This document shows, one piece after another, positions 8,489-15,810 of a DNA stretch of 64,000 bases. The DNA is from Bacteroides sp. MSB163. GTDB taxonomy: Bacteria > Bacteroidota > Bacteroidia > Bacteroidales > Bacteroidaceae. The stretch is from positions 3,340,001 through 3,404,000 of the forward strand of contig NZ_CP143867.1 of NCBI RefSeq assembly GCF_036416795.1, written 5' to 3'. The first letter of the stretch is position 1. Every line of letters starts with the position of its first letter. The position numbers and the translations under genes were made by a program. The notes below the pieces were generated by a model. It worked only from the letters and a program-made list of their open reading frames with translations. It was not told the DNA's origin and searched no databases.

Positions 8489-9436
8489 ATGGAAACAGAA
8501 AAAGTAAAATGTCTGATTATAGGTTCTGGTCCTGCCGGTTATACTGCTGCTATTTATGCAGGTCGTGCCAACCTTTCTCCGGTGCTTTATGAAGGATTAC
8601 AGCCGGGTGGTCAGTTGACGACAACTACAGATGTGGAGAACTTTCCCGGTTATCCGGAAGGTGTCAGTGGCCAGCAATTGATGGATGATTTGCGCAAACA
8701 AGCAGAGCGTTTTGGTGCAGACCTGCGTTTTGGCATTGCAACCGCTTCCGACCTGAGTGCGGCTCCATACAAAGTAACGATTGACGAAGAGAAGGTGATT
8801 GAAACTGATACGTTGATAATTGCTACGGGTGCTACTGCCAAATATTTGGGATTGGATGATGAAAAGAAATATGCCGGTATGGGCGTCAGTGCTTGCGCTA
8901 CTTGTGATGGTTTCTTCTATCGCAAGAAGGTGGTGGCAGTGGTCGGTGGTGGTGATACGGCTTGTGAAGAGGCTGTTTACCTGGCCGGACTGGCTAAGAA
9001 GGTTTATCTGATTGTGCGGAAGCCTTTCCTGCGTGCTTCCAAAATCATGCAGGAGCGTGTGATGAAGCATGAGAATATAGATGTGCTGTTTGAGCACAAT
9101 GCCGTGGGCTTGTTCGGAGAGAATGGTGTGGAAGGTGTTCATCTGGTGAAACGTATGGGTGAATCGGATGAAGAACGCTACGACCTGGCTATTGATGGTT
9201 TCTTCCTGGCTATCGGTCATCAACCGAACTCAGATATCTTCAAACCCTATCTGGATACAGACGAGACAGGTTATATCATTACAGAAGGCGACAGTCCTCG
9301 TACGAAAGTGCCGGGTGTGTTTGCCGCCGGTGACATTGCCGATCCGCATTATCGTCAGGCTATTACGGCAGCTGGAAGCGGTTGTAAGGCAGCGCTTGAA
9401 GCGGAAAGATATCTTTCATCAAAATGCTTGATCTAA
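8489..9436 (+). CDS. trxB: Thioredoxin-disulfide reductase
   Basis: A 315-residue cytoplasmic flavoprotein that uses NADPH to reduce thioredoxin. Visible elements are the FAD-binding IIGSGPAGYTAA at about residues 10-21, the redox-active ACATCD (near 134-139), the NADPH-binding VVGGGDTACEEA, and the C-terminal FAD motif VFAAGDI. Length and motif order are standard. It follows the LolA-like gene after ~100 bp that contain several AAATTGT repeats, so it may have its own promoter. A strong terminator follows. Confidence 0.97.
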   Translation: METEKVKCLIIGSGPAGYTAAIYAGRANLSPVLYEGLQPGGQLTTTTDVENFPGYPEGVSGQQLMDDLRKQAERFGADLRFGIATASDLSAAPYKVTIDEEKVIETDTLIIATGATAKYLGLDDEKKYAGMGVSACATCDGFFYRKKVVAVVGGGDTACEEAVYLAGLAKKVYLIVRKPFLRASKIMQERVMKHENIDVLFEHNAVGLFGENGVEGVHLVKRMGESDEERYDLAIDGFFLAIGHQPNSDIFKPYLDTDETGYIITEGDSPRTKVPGVFAAGDIADPHYRQAITAAGSGCKAALEAERYLSSKCLI

Positions 9437-9461
9437 AATTGTAAGTAAAAGAGTATAAAAA

Positions 9462-9503
9462 GAAAACTCCGGATTGTGAATCATAATCCGGAGTTTTCTT
9501 TTT
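9462..9503 (+). terminator. Intrinsic terminator after trxB
   Basis: A perfect 14-bp stem, GAAAACTCCGGATT (9462-9475) with its complement at 9485-9498 and a 9-nt loop, is followed by a T-rich run. The A-run on the other side would let it work on both strands. Confidence 0.9.
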
Positions 9504-9588
9504 ATTATTAATGTGAATTCGGAGTTGAATTTGCCTCATATTCGGAAAAGAAATGAGGTAAATGATTTTAGTCTATGTATTCAATCTC

Positions 9589-9673
9589 TTAGACGCAGAT
9601 GACACGGATGACACGGATTTAAAGGCTGCGCTGTCACATCAATAAATAAAAAATCTGCGTCATCCGTGTCTAA
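9589..9673. repeat. ACACGGAT-type interspersed inverted repeat
   Basis: The left arm (9589-9620) contains GATGACACG units in tandem, and the right arm (9651-9673) is the complement with one unit missing. The core resembles that of the element at 60175-60263. It lies between trxB and the convergent GH20 gene. It fits the small interspersed repeats found between genes in Bacteroides. The rest of 9504-9740 shows no gene. Confidence 0.7.
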
Positions 9674-9740
9674 AAAATAAATCATCACTTCATTCAAAAC
9701 CAATTAGAAAGGAACTTCTTTCAACCCCTGATTCGCATTA

Positions 9741-12185
9741 TTAATATACTTCTATTTCATCTACGTATAAGTCCGAAGGAATAATATCTCCTGGTGAATC
9801 TTTCCGGCAGTCAATGCCATTGCGCAATGTACCACCACTTTTTAAAGTCACTTTGATATAGCGTGCTTTGGTTGGCGTAAATTCCAGTACATCAGTGAAC
9901 ATCTTCCTGCCATGTTCAGGATATTCGCGGGTGTAGGAGGCCTGAGCTACTTCCTTGAATTCTTTGCCATCAGTGGACACCTCTACACAAGCTGCGCTTG
10001 CGGGTAGTACACGGAAAGCGGGATTATAGAGTGTACCGAATATCACTTTACTGATAGTGGTCGGTTTTTCCATATCGACGGAGAATACGAGTTCATTGTT
10101 ATTCTTTTCATTCAGGTTGAAGGCTACCCATGGTGTGAAGGAAGCAATATTACCGCGTTTTCCATTGGTCAATCCCAATGTAGTGGTATCTGCGCCTAAT
10201 ATATCATTCTCTCCGAAGATGTCACCGCTCATCCAACCCCAATGAGGAGTGGTGGTGTATTGCTTTCCACTTATCTGGTTTGCATACAGTTTCTTGCCGT
10301 TCACTTTCCCCAGCATTTTACCGTTCTTGAAAGCTGCTGCCTGTAAATCGATGTAACCTTCCCAAATGAATGGCTGAGTGTAAAGTTCAGACTTTGCAGT
10401 CGGTGCACTTCCATCCGTGGTATATCTGATTTCAGCATCCGGATAGAATGTTTCCAACACGGCTTTCAATGTGCCGTCGTACACGTGCGTATTGATATTG
10501 ACATCGAAGAAATTGCGGCATGCCTTTACGTTCATGGCGTCCATACGCTCAAAGTTTTCTACCATGCGGCTCCGGAAGCCGTTCCAGTTCTTCCGGTTGT
10601 TCTGTGTCCAGCCCGTCTCTGCCAAAGCCACGGCACGGGGGAATGCCTGATAGTCACGACGTTCATCACTTTGCATGTATTCGTTCCATATATTACCTTG
10701 CACACCGATGATATGTTTTTTCATCAGTTCGTCGGCGTCATCGGGAACAGGATTATAGCTATAGGTCTTTTTCAGTGTCTGATATCCGCCGATGGTAGTC
10801 GGTGCGGTTTCGGGTTCTTCCTGATATTGGTCCAGGTAAGCATACGGGCTGGGAGTCATAATTGCGTCGTGTCCCGCTTTGGCGGCAGTGATACCGCCTT
10901 CCACACCACGCCAGGACATCACTGTTGCATTGGGCGCGAGTCCGCCTTCCAGGATTTCATCCCAACCGATGATATTCCGTCCTTTGCTGTTGAGATATTT
11001 CTCCATGCGGGTGATGAAGTAGCTTTGTAGCTTTTCTTCCTTTGTATGTTTCTTACCGTCAATGGCATTCGGAGTGGTATCATCTTTCAGACCTAATTTC
11101 TTGATCAGTCCTTGGCAATGCGCACACTTCATCCATGCATCTTTGGGACATTCGTCACCACCGATGTGAATGTATGAACTGGGGAATAATTCCATCACTT
11201 CATCCAGTACACCTTCCAGGAATTGGAACGTTTCTTCTTTGGGGCAGAAGACTTCTTCGAATACTCCCCATGTACCGGTTACTTCATACGTCGTATCCGG
11301 TCTGCAAGATAGTTCCGGATAGGAGGCAAGGGCGGCAATAGCATGTCCCGGCATCTCTATTTCCGGGATTACGGTAATGTACTTGCTTGCTGCATAAGCC
11401 ACTATATCTTTGATTTCTTCCTGCGTATAGTATCCTCCATGTTTTTTGCCGTCAAAGATTTGCGGCCAGTTGACATAATAGTAATCTATCAACGTTTCTT
11501 TCCGCTTCGAACCGACTTCCTGCAATTTCGGGTATTTCTTGATTTCTATCCTCCATCCCTGGTCATCTGTCAGGTGAAAGTGGAAGGTGTTCATCTTATG
11601 CATGGCAAGCATATCGATGAATTTATAAATGTAATCGGTCGTTGAGAAATGACGGCAGACATCCAGCATCAGGCCTCGGTAAGGAAAACGGGGAGCGTCT
11701 TCTATTTCAACAGCAGGCAGAGACCAGTTGGCACGTTTCACAGTTGCCTTTCCGTAAATGGCGGGTGGTAGCAGTTGGTACATGGTCTGTACTCCATAAA
11801 AGAAACCGTTGGGATGTGATGCCGAAAGGGTGATCTCATTCGGTGCGATGGAAAGCTTGTATCCTTCCTTGGGCATACCTTCTTCCGTAACGAAGCGTAT
11901 GTCTGGCTGTTCCGGATTCTCCTGTGAACTGGCTTTCAGAGAAATACCGGAGGTCAACTGAATTTGCGCAATCAAGCTGTCCGCAATGGCTTGTACTTCG
12001 GGAGTGCAACCGGCTGTGACGACAGATACTTTATTGTTCAGTAAGAAATGTCCCTCTTGGGGAGTCATCTGATTAGGCATCGGGACGATGTTGTACTCGT
12101 TCACCACTTCTTTTTGATTTTGCTGACAGCCGGAAGAGGTACACAGCAGGCTTGCTAATAGCAAAGCACTTAATCCTTTTTTCAT
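9741..12185 (-). CDS. GH20 beta-N-acetylhexosaminidase lipoprotein
   Basis: An 814-residue exported glycosidase removing terminal beta-GlcNAc/GalNAc from glycans, probably host or peptidoglycan-like N-acetylated sugars. The signal peptide ends in a lipobox (SSGCQQ), so it is membrane anchored. A GH20 N-terminal alpha/beta domain (about 30-155) precedes the barrel with HFHLTDDQGWRIEI and the catalytic pair in HIGGDECPKD (Asp344-Glu345). A short chitobiase-type C-terminal domain (YTTDGSAPTAKSELY) and an F5/8-type carbohydrate-binding domain complete it. All catalytic residues are present. It stands alone, upstream of nothing related; the Crp/Fnr gene lies 88 bp before it on the same strand. Confidence 0.95.
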   Translation of the reverse strand: MKKGLSALLLASLLCTSSGCQQNQKEVVNEYNIVPMPNQMTPQEGHFLLNNKVSVVTAGCTPEVQAIADSLIAQIQLTSGISLKASSQENPEQPDIRFVTEEGMPKEGYKLSIAPNEITLSASHPNGFFYGVQTMYQLLPPAIYGKATVKRANWSLPAVEIEDAPRFPYRGLMLDVCRHFSTTDYIYKFIDMLAMHKMNTFHFHLTDDQGWRIEIKKYPKLQEVGSKRKETLIDYYYVNWPQIFDGKKHGGYYTQEEIKDIVAYAASKYITVIPEIEMPGHAIAALASYPELSCRPDTTYEVTGTWGVFEEVFCPKEETFQFLEGVLDEVMELFPSSYIHIGGDECPKDAWMKCAHCQGLIKKLGLKDDTTPNAIDGKKHTKEEKLQSYFITRMEKYLNSKGRNIIGWDEILEGGLAPNATVMSWRGVEGGITAAKAGHDAIMTPSPYAYLDQYQEEPETAPTTIGGYQTLKKTYSYNPVPDDADELMKKHIIGVQGNIWNEYMQSDERRDYQAFPRAVALAETGWTQNNRKNWNGFRSRMVENFERMDAMNVKACRNFFDVNINTHVYDGTLKAVLETFYPDAEIRYTTDGSAPTAKSELYTQPFIWEGYIDLQAAAFKNGKMLGKVNGKKLYANQISGKQYTTTPHWGWMSGDIFGENDILGADTTTLGLTNGKRGNIASFTPWVAFNLNEKNNNELVFSVDMEKPTTISKVIFGTLYNPAFRVLPASAACVEVSTDGKEFKEVAQASYTREYPEHGRKMFTDVLEFTPTKARYIKVTLKSGGTLRNGIDCRKDSPGDIIPSDLYVDEIEVY

Positions 12186-12273
12186 GATATAAATGTGTGT
12201 TAAGTTTATAAATCGGGCAAAACAGGGAAAAAGGGGGTGTAGCTGTCGTTAAGGGGGGAGACGCTACTATTCT

Positions 12274-12975
12274 TTATCCTATTTTACTTATCTTTTTCAG
12301 CTTTTCTTCGTCGATGATCTTTATTTTTCGTCCGTCGATAGTGATTAAACGTTCAGTAGAGAATTGTGATAGCGTACGAATGGCATTGGAGGTTGTCATA
12401 TTCGACAAATTTGCCAGATCTTCCCGCGAAAGGTATATACTGAGAGTTGAGCCATCTTCTTCCAATCCATAACTTTCTTTGAGGAAGAGCAGTGATTCTG
12501 CCAATCTGCCACGAATATGTTTCTGCGTCAGATTAACAGTGCGCTCGTCAGCAACTCCCAGATCGAAGGATAGTTGTTTGATAAAGAACATGGCAAGATC
12601 ATTGTTCTGTGTCACCAATGTAGTGATAGCACTCATCGGTATCAGGCAGATCAGAGAAGGTTCGAAAGCGGCAGCAGCAGTAACGTAGTCTTCTTTGGCG
12701 AAATAAGCACGGTAACCGAAATACTCGACAGGTTTAATCATGCGGATAATCTGGCTTCTGCCACCGACACCATCCTTATAAATCTTGACTTTTCCATTCA
12801 GAAGGCACATAAGGTATTTAGGGGTTTCACCTTCGCAATGAATGACTTCATTTTTCTTATAATTCTGGAGCGTAAAATGGTTAGCGAGAAATTCCCGCTG
12901 TTCTTCATTCAGAGGCTCCCACATATCGGCTATCAGCTCCGGAACATTCACGTCTGACAAATTCATTTTTACCAT
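12274..12975 (-). CDS. Crp/Fnr-family transcription regulator
   Basis: A 233-residue regulator with an N-terminal cyclic-nucleotide-type sensor (about 20-140: VIHCEGETPKYLMCLLNGKV) and a C-terminal winged helix with the recognition segment LSREDLANLSNMTTSNAIRTL. There is no cluster of cysteines, so it is not an Fnr-type iron-sulphur sensor. The effector is unknown. A second in-frame ATG three codons in is an equally good start. It may control the neighbouring glnN or GH20 genes, but nothing in the sequence proves that. Confidence 0.9.
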   Translation of the reverse strand: MVKMNLSDVNVPELIADMWEPLNEEQREFLANHFTLQNYKKNEVIHCEGETPKYLMCLLNGKVKIYKDGVGGRSQIIRMIKPVEYFGYRAYFAKEDYVTAAAAFEPSLICLIPMSAITTLVTQNNDLAMFFIKQLSFDLGVADERTVNLTQKHIRGRLAESLLFLKESYGLEEDGSTLSIYLSREDLANLSNMTTSNAIRTLSQFSTERLITIDGRKIKIIDEEKLKKISKIG

Positions 12976-13003
12976 AACTGCTGCAAAACTGTGTTATACA
13001 GCA

Positions 13004-13011
13004 CAAATGTA
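13004..13011 (-). promoter_or_regulatory. -7 box of the Crp/Fnr gene
   Basis: The minus strand reads TACATTTG, a match to TAnnTTTG, 28 bp upstream of the ATG. The nearest TTTG upstream is 23 bp away, slightly too far for the usual -33 spacing. Confidence 0.55.
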
Positions 13012-13086
13012 AAAAGAAAAAATTAAATATTGCACAAAAGACACGAAAAGATGCAGTCTGGGGGCAGGAAAATGATAATTTAGCGA

Positions 13087-13180
13087 AATGAAGAACTAAG
13101 AATGAAGAATGAAGAATTTGGCTGCGCTATGTAAGCATGCCGCAAGGTAATTCTTCATTTTTCATTCTTAGTTCTTCATT
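13087..13180. repeat. 32-bp inverted repeat between glnN and the Crp/Fnr gene
   Basis: Arms 13087-13118 and 13149-13180 are complementary with a single mismatch; the unit is built from AATGAAGAA and ACTAAG steps. The 30-nt loop contains GGCTGCG. It begins 6 bp after the glnN stop, so it may end glnN transcription or protect the mRNA 3' end, and it resembles small interspersed repeats. Confidence 0.8.
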
Positions 13181-13186
13181 AAATTA

Positions 13187-15376
13187 TTATTTCGTGAACA
13201 GCAATTCCCTATATTTCGGCAACGGCCAGATCTCGTCGTCAACCTCCATTTCGAGGTGATCGATGTGGTCACGTATCTTTTCCAGATAAGGACGGACGGT
13301 TTCTTCGTAGGCGAAAGCCTTGTCCTTGTAGCTATCCATGTGATTGGCAACTTTACGGGCTTCGGTCATTTCGCGCACCAGAACCTTGATGGACGTTACT
13401 CGTTTGGATATTTCACGTATCAGTTCCTTGCGGTCAGCGCTCAGTACTTCGTATTCTTCGGGAGAGAAGATTTCCTTGAGTCCACGTAAATTCTCTAACA
13501 GACGGTTTTGGTAACTGACTGCAATGGGGACAATGTGATTGATGGCCAGATCACCCAGTACACGGCTTTCTATTTGTACTTTCATCGTGTACTTTTCCAG
13601 TTCCACTTCCAGACGGCAGGCAAGCTCTGTTTCATTGAAGATGCGTTCACCTATCAGCACGGAACGAGACTGGTTATCCATATAATGCATCAGAGCTTCG
13701 GGTACGTGGCAGATGTTCGTCAATCCGCGACGGGCAGCTTCCTCTTTCCATTGGTCTGAATAGCCGTCACCTTCGAATCGGATAGCTTCGGAAGCAATAA
13801 TGGTTTCTTTCAAAACACGGAAGATGGCTTCATCTTTACCGATTCCTTCTTCCATCAACTTGTCGATAGAGGCTTTGAATTCATTTAACTGGTTTGCCAT
13901 AGCTGCATTTATGGCAATCATGGCAGCGGCACAGTTGGAAGAAGAGCCGGCGGCACGGAATTCAAAACGATTTCCGGTGAAAGCAAACGGAGAAGTACGG
14001 TTGCGGTCTGTCGTGTCGAGAAGGATTTCGGGAATACGTCCGATTCCTAATTTAAGGGTTGTCTTCTCTTCAGCCGTCATCTTGTCATCGCCTACCTGAC
14101 GCACGATATCATCCAGAGTAGCCGATAATTGTCTGCCCAGGAATATAGACAGAATAGCGGGCGGTGCTTCATTGGCACCTAGACGGTGGCTGTTGCCGGC
14201 ACTCATGATAGAGGCACGCAGCAAATTCTGATTTTTATAAACCATCATCAGTACATTCACCAGGAACGTCAGGAAAAGCATGTTGCCTTTAGGATTCTTG
14301 CCGGGTGCAAAAAGATTGATGCCGGTATCAGTGCAGAGTGACCAGTTGTTGTGTTTTCCCGAGCCGTTTACACCGCTGTATGGTTTTTCATGCAGCAATA
14401 CGGCAAAGTTATGCTTACGGGCGATGCGTTTCATCAGGTCCATTACTAACTGGTTATGATCGTTGGCAAGGTTGGCATTCTCAAAGATGGGAGCCAGTTC
14501 AAACTGGTTGGGGGCAACCTCGTTATGGCGTGTTTTTGCCGGAATACCCAGTTTGTGACATTCTATTTCCAGTTCTTTCATAAAGGCTGTTACCCGTGGT
14601 GGAATAGAACCGAAATAGTGGTCTTCCAGCTGTTGGTCTTTGGCGGAAGAATGTCCCATTAGCGTGCGTCCGGTCAGGCAAAGGTCGGGGCGGGCGTTGT
14701 ATAGGGCAGAGTCTACCAGGAAGTATTCCTGTTCCCAGCCTAAATTAGTAAACACGCGGGTTACATTTTTATCGAATAACTGGCATACTTCCGTGGCGGC
14801 TTTGTCTACGGCACCGAGTGCTTTCAGTAATGGAGTCTTGTAGTCCAGGGCTTCGCCGGTATATGAGATGAAGATTGTAGGGATACACAGAGTCGTATCT
14901 ACCACGAAGGCGGGAGAGGAAACATCCCATGCTGTATATCCGCGTGCTTCAAATGTATTACGGATACCTCCGTTGGGGAAAGAAGACGCGTCCGGTTCCT
15001 GCTGAATGAGTAACTTGCCGGAGAAGCGTTCAATTACATTTGAATTTTCTCCGAATTCGATGAAGCCATCATGCTTTTCGGCTGTACCATCCGTCAGCGG
15101 CTGAAACCAGTGAGTGTAATGAGTAACGTTCAGGGATTTAGCCCAACTTTTCATGCCGTTTGCTATCAGGTCAGCTATCTCTCTACTGATGGGAGTTCCT
15201 TTTTCGATAGCATCTGTTACAGCTTTGTAAGCTTCTCTGGGTAGATATTCCTGCATTTTCTTACGGTCGAACACGTGGCTTCCGTAGTAATCGGATAATT
15301 TGTTCGAAGGGGTAGTAACTTCAAGAGGGCGCCGGTTGGCAAGCTCTTGCAAGGCGTAAAATCTCATTTTTGACAT
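13187..15376 (-). CDS. glnN: Type III glutamine synthetase
   Basis: A 729-residue cytoplasmic enzyme that makes glutamine from glutamate, ammonia and ATP. It is of the GSIII class, first described from Bacteroides. GSIII features include MSKMRFYALQELANRRP at the start, FTNLGWEQEYFLVD, KTRHNEVAPNQFELAP, and NNWSLCTDTGINLF, which carry the metal- and glutamate-binding residues. The ATG at 15376 is chosen because AAGAAGGATT lies just before it; the reading frame extends upstream without a better start. Direct repeats and a -7 box lie upstream (15407-15489), suggesting nitrogen-responsive control. Confidence 0.95.
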   Translation of the reverse strand: MSKMRFYALQELANRRPLEVTTPSNKLSDYYGSHVFDRKKMQEYLPREAYKAVTDAIEKGTPISREIADLIANGMKSWAKSLNVTHYTHWFQPLTDGTAEKHDGFIEFGENSNVIERFSGKLLIQQEPDASSFPNGGIRNTFEARGYTAWDVSSPAFVVDTTLCIPTIFISYTGEALDYKTPLLKALGAVDKAATEVCQLFDKNVTRVFTNLGWEQEYFLVDSALYNARPDLCLTGRTLMGHSSAKDQQLEDHYFGSIPPRVTAFMKELEIECHKLGIPAKTRHNEVAPNQFELAPIFENANLANDHNQLVMDLMKRIARKHNFAVLLHEKPYSGVNGSGKHNNWSLCTDTGINLFAPGKNPKGNMLFLTFLVNVLMMVYKNQNLLRASIMSAGNSHRLGANEAPPAILSIFLGRQLSATLDDIVRQVGDDKMTAEEKTTLKLGIGRIPEILLDTTDRNRTSPFAFTGNRFEFRAAGSSSNCAAAMIAINAAMANQLNEFKASIDKLMEEGIGKDEAIFRVLKETIIASEAIRFEGDGYSDQWKEEAARRGLTNICHVPEALMHYMDNQSRSVLIGERIFNETELACRLEVELEKYTMKVQIESRVLGDLAINHIVPIAVSYQNRLLENLRGLKEIFSPEEYEVLSADRKELIREISKRVTSIKVLVREMTEARKVANHMDSYKDKAFAYEETVRPYLEKIRDHIDHLEMEVDDEIWPLPKYRELLFTK

Positions 15377-15406
15377 ATTAATCCTTCTTTTGTTGGTTGT
15401 TGGGCG

Positions 15407-15489
15407 CAAAATTATATGTTTTTTCTGGAAGTACCCCTGTTTTTTAGGGGGTATTATTGAAAATAATGTGTTTTTTCTGCGGATACCCC
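15407..15489 (-). promoter_or_regulatory. glnN promoter with TACCCC direct repeats
   Basis: A minus-strand -7 box TAATTTTG lies at 15407-15414. Two similar 21-bp copies beginning TGTTTTTTCTG and ending TACCCC occur at 15417-15437 and 15469-15489, with an AGGGGGTAT / ATACCCCCT inverted pair between them. The first copy covers the expected -33 region, where no TTTG is present, so an activator may bind here. Confidence 0.55.
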
Positions 15490-15578
15490 CTAAAATATTC
15501 GGAGATGTTACAGAAAAAATTCTTTTAGGGAATTTTATCTCCGCTCTTTTCTATATTAAAGCTATGTCTGGGCTGTAT

Positions 15579-15690
15579 CTGCTCCGTGTTATCTCCGTAT
15601 CTATATGCTTAGACTTGCTACGGAGCTACTACGGAGATGATACGGAGCTGTTACGGAGATCGTACGGAGTTGTTACGGAGATCGTATGGA
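15579..15690. repeat. 11-bp TACGGAG tandem repeats with inverted copies
   Basis: Six consecutive 11-bp units begin TACGGAG (15619, 15630, 15641, 15652, 15663, 15674), followed by a partial unit TATGGA. Two inverted copies with the same period lie at 15579-15600, so a long imperfect hairpin can form. The alternating GATCG/GTTGT endings suggest a 22-bp higher-order unit. The period is about one DNA turn. An open frame crosses the repeat but looks accidental. Confidence 0.85.
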
Positions 15691-15776
15691 CTTAATCTTG
15701 AATTAACTTTCATGAAGAATCTTTCGTCAGGTTTCTTAAAAAGAGAGGTATTTCGTCGTTTTACAACCTTTTTTTC

Positions 15777-15798
15777 TATATTTGTCCCTATATATTTG
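15777..15798 (+). promoter_or_regulatory. Two overlapping -7 boxes before the DUF5686 gene
   Basis: TATATTTG occurs at 15777-15784 and again at 15791-15798. Both lie downstream of the first in-frame ATG (15712), which argues that translation begins further on, at the TTG at 15811. GGAGG at 15798-15802 sits 8-9 bp before that TTG. Confidence 0.55.
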
Positions 15799-15810
15799 GA
15801 GGTATTATCG

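Noticed and set aside
15390..15695. 101-residue frame crossing the 11-bp repeats
   Set aside because: It has a signal-like start but the end is only translated tandem repeat, and it lies over promoter elements of glnN.
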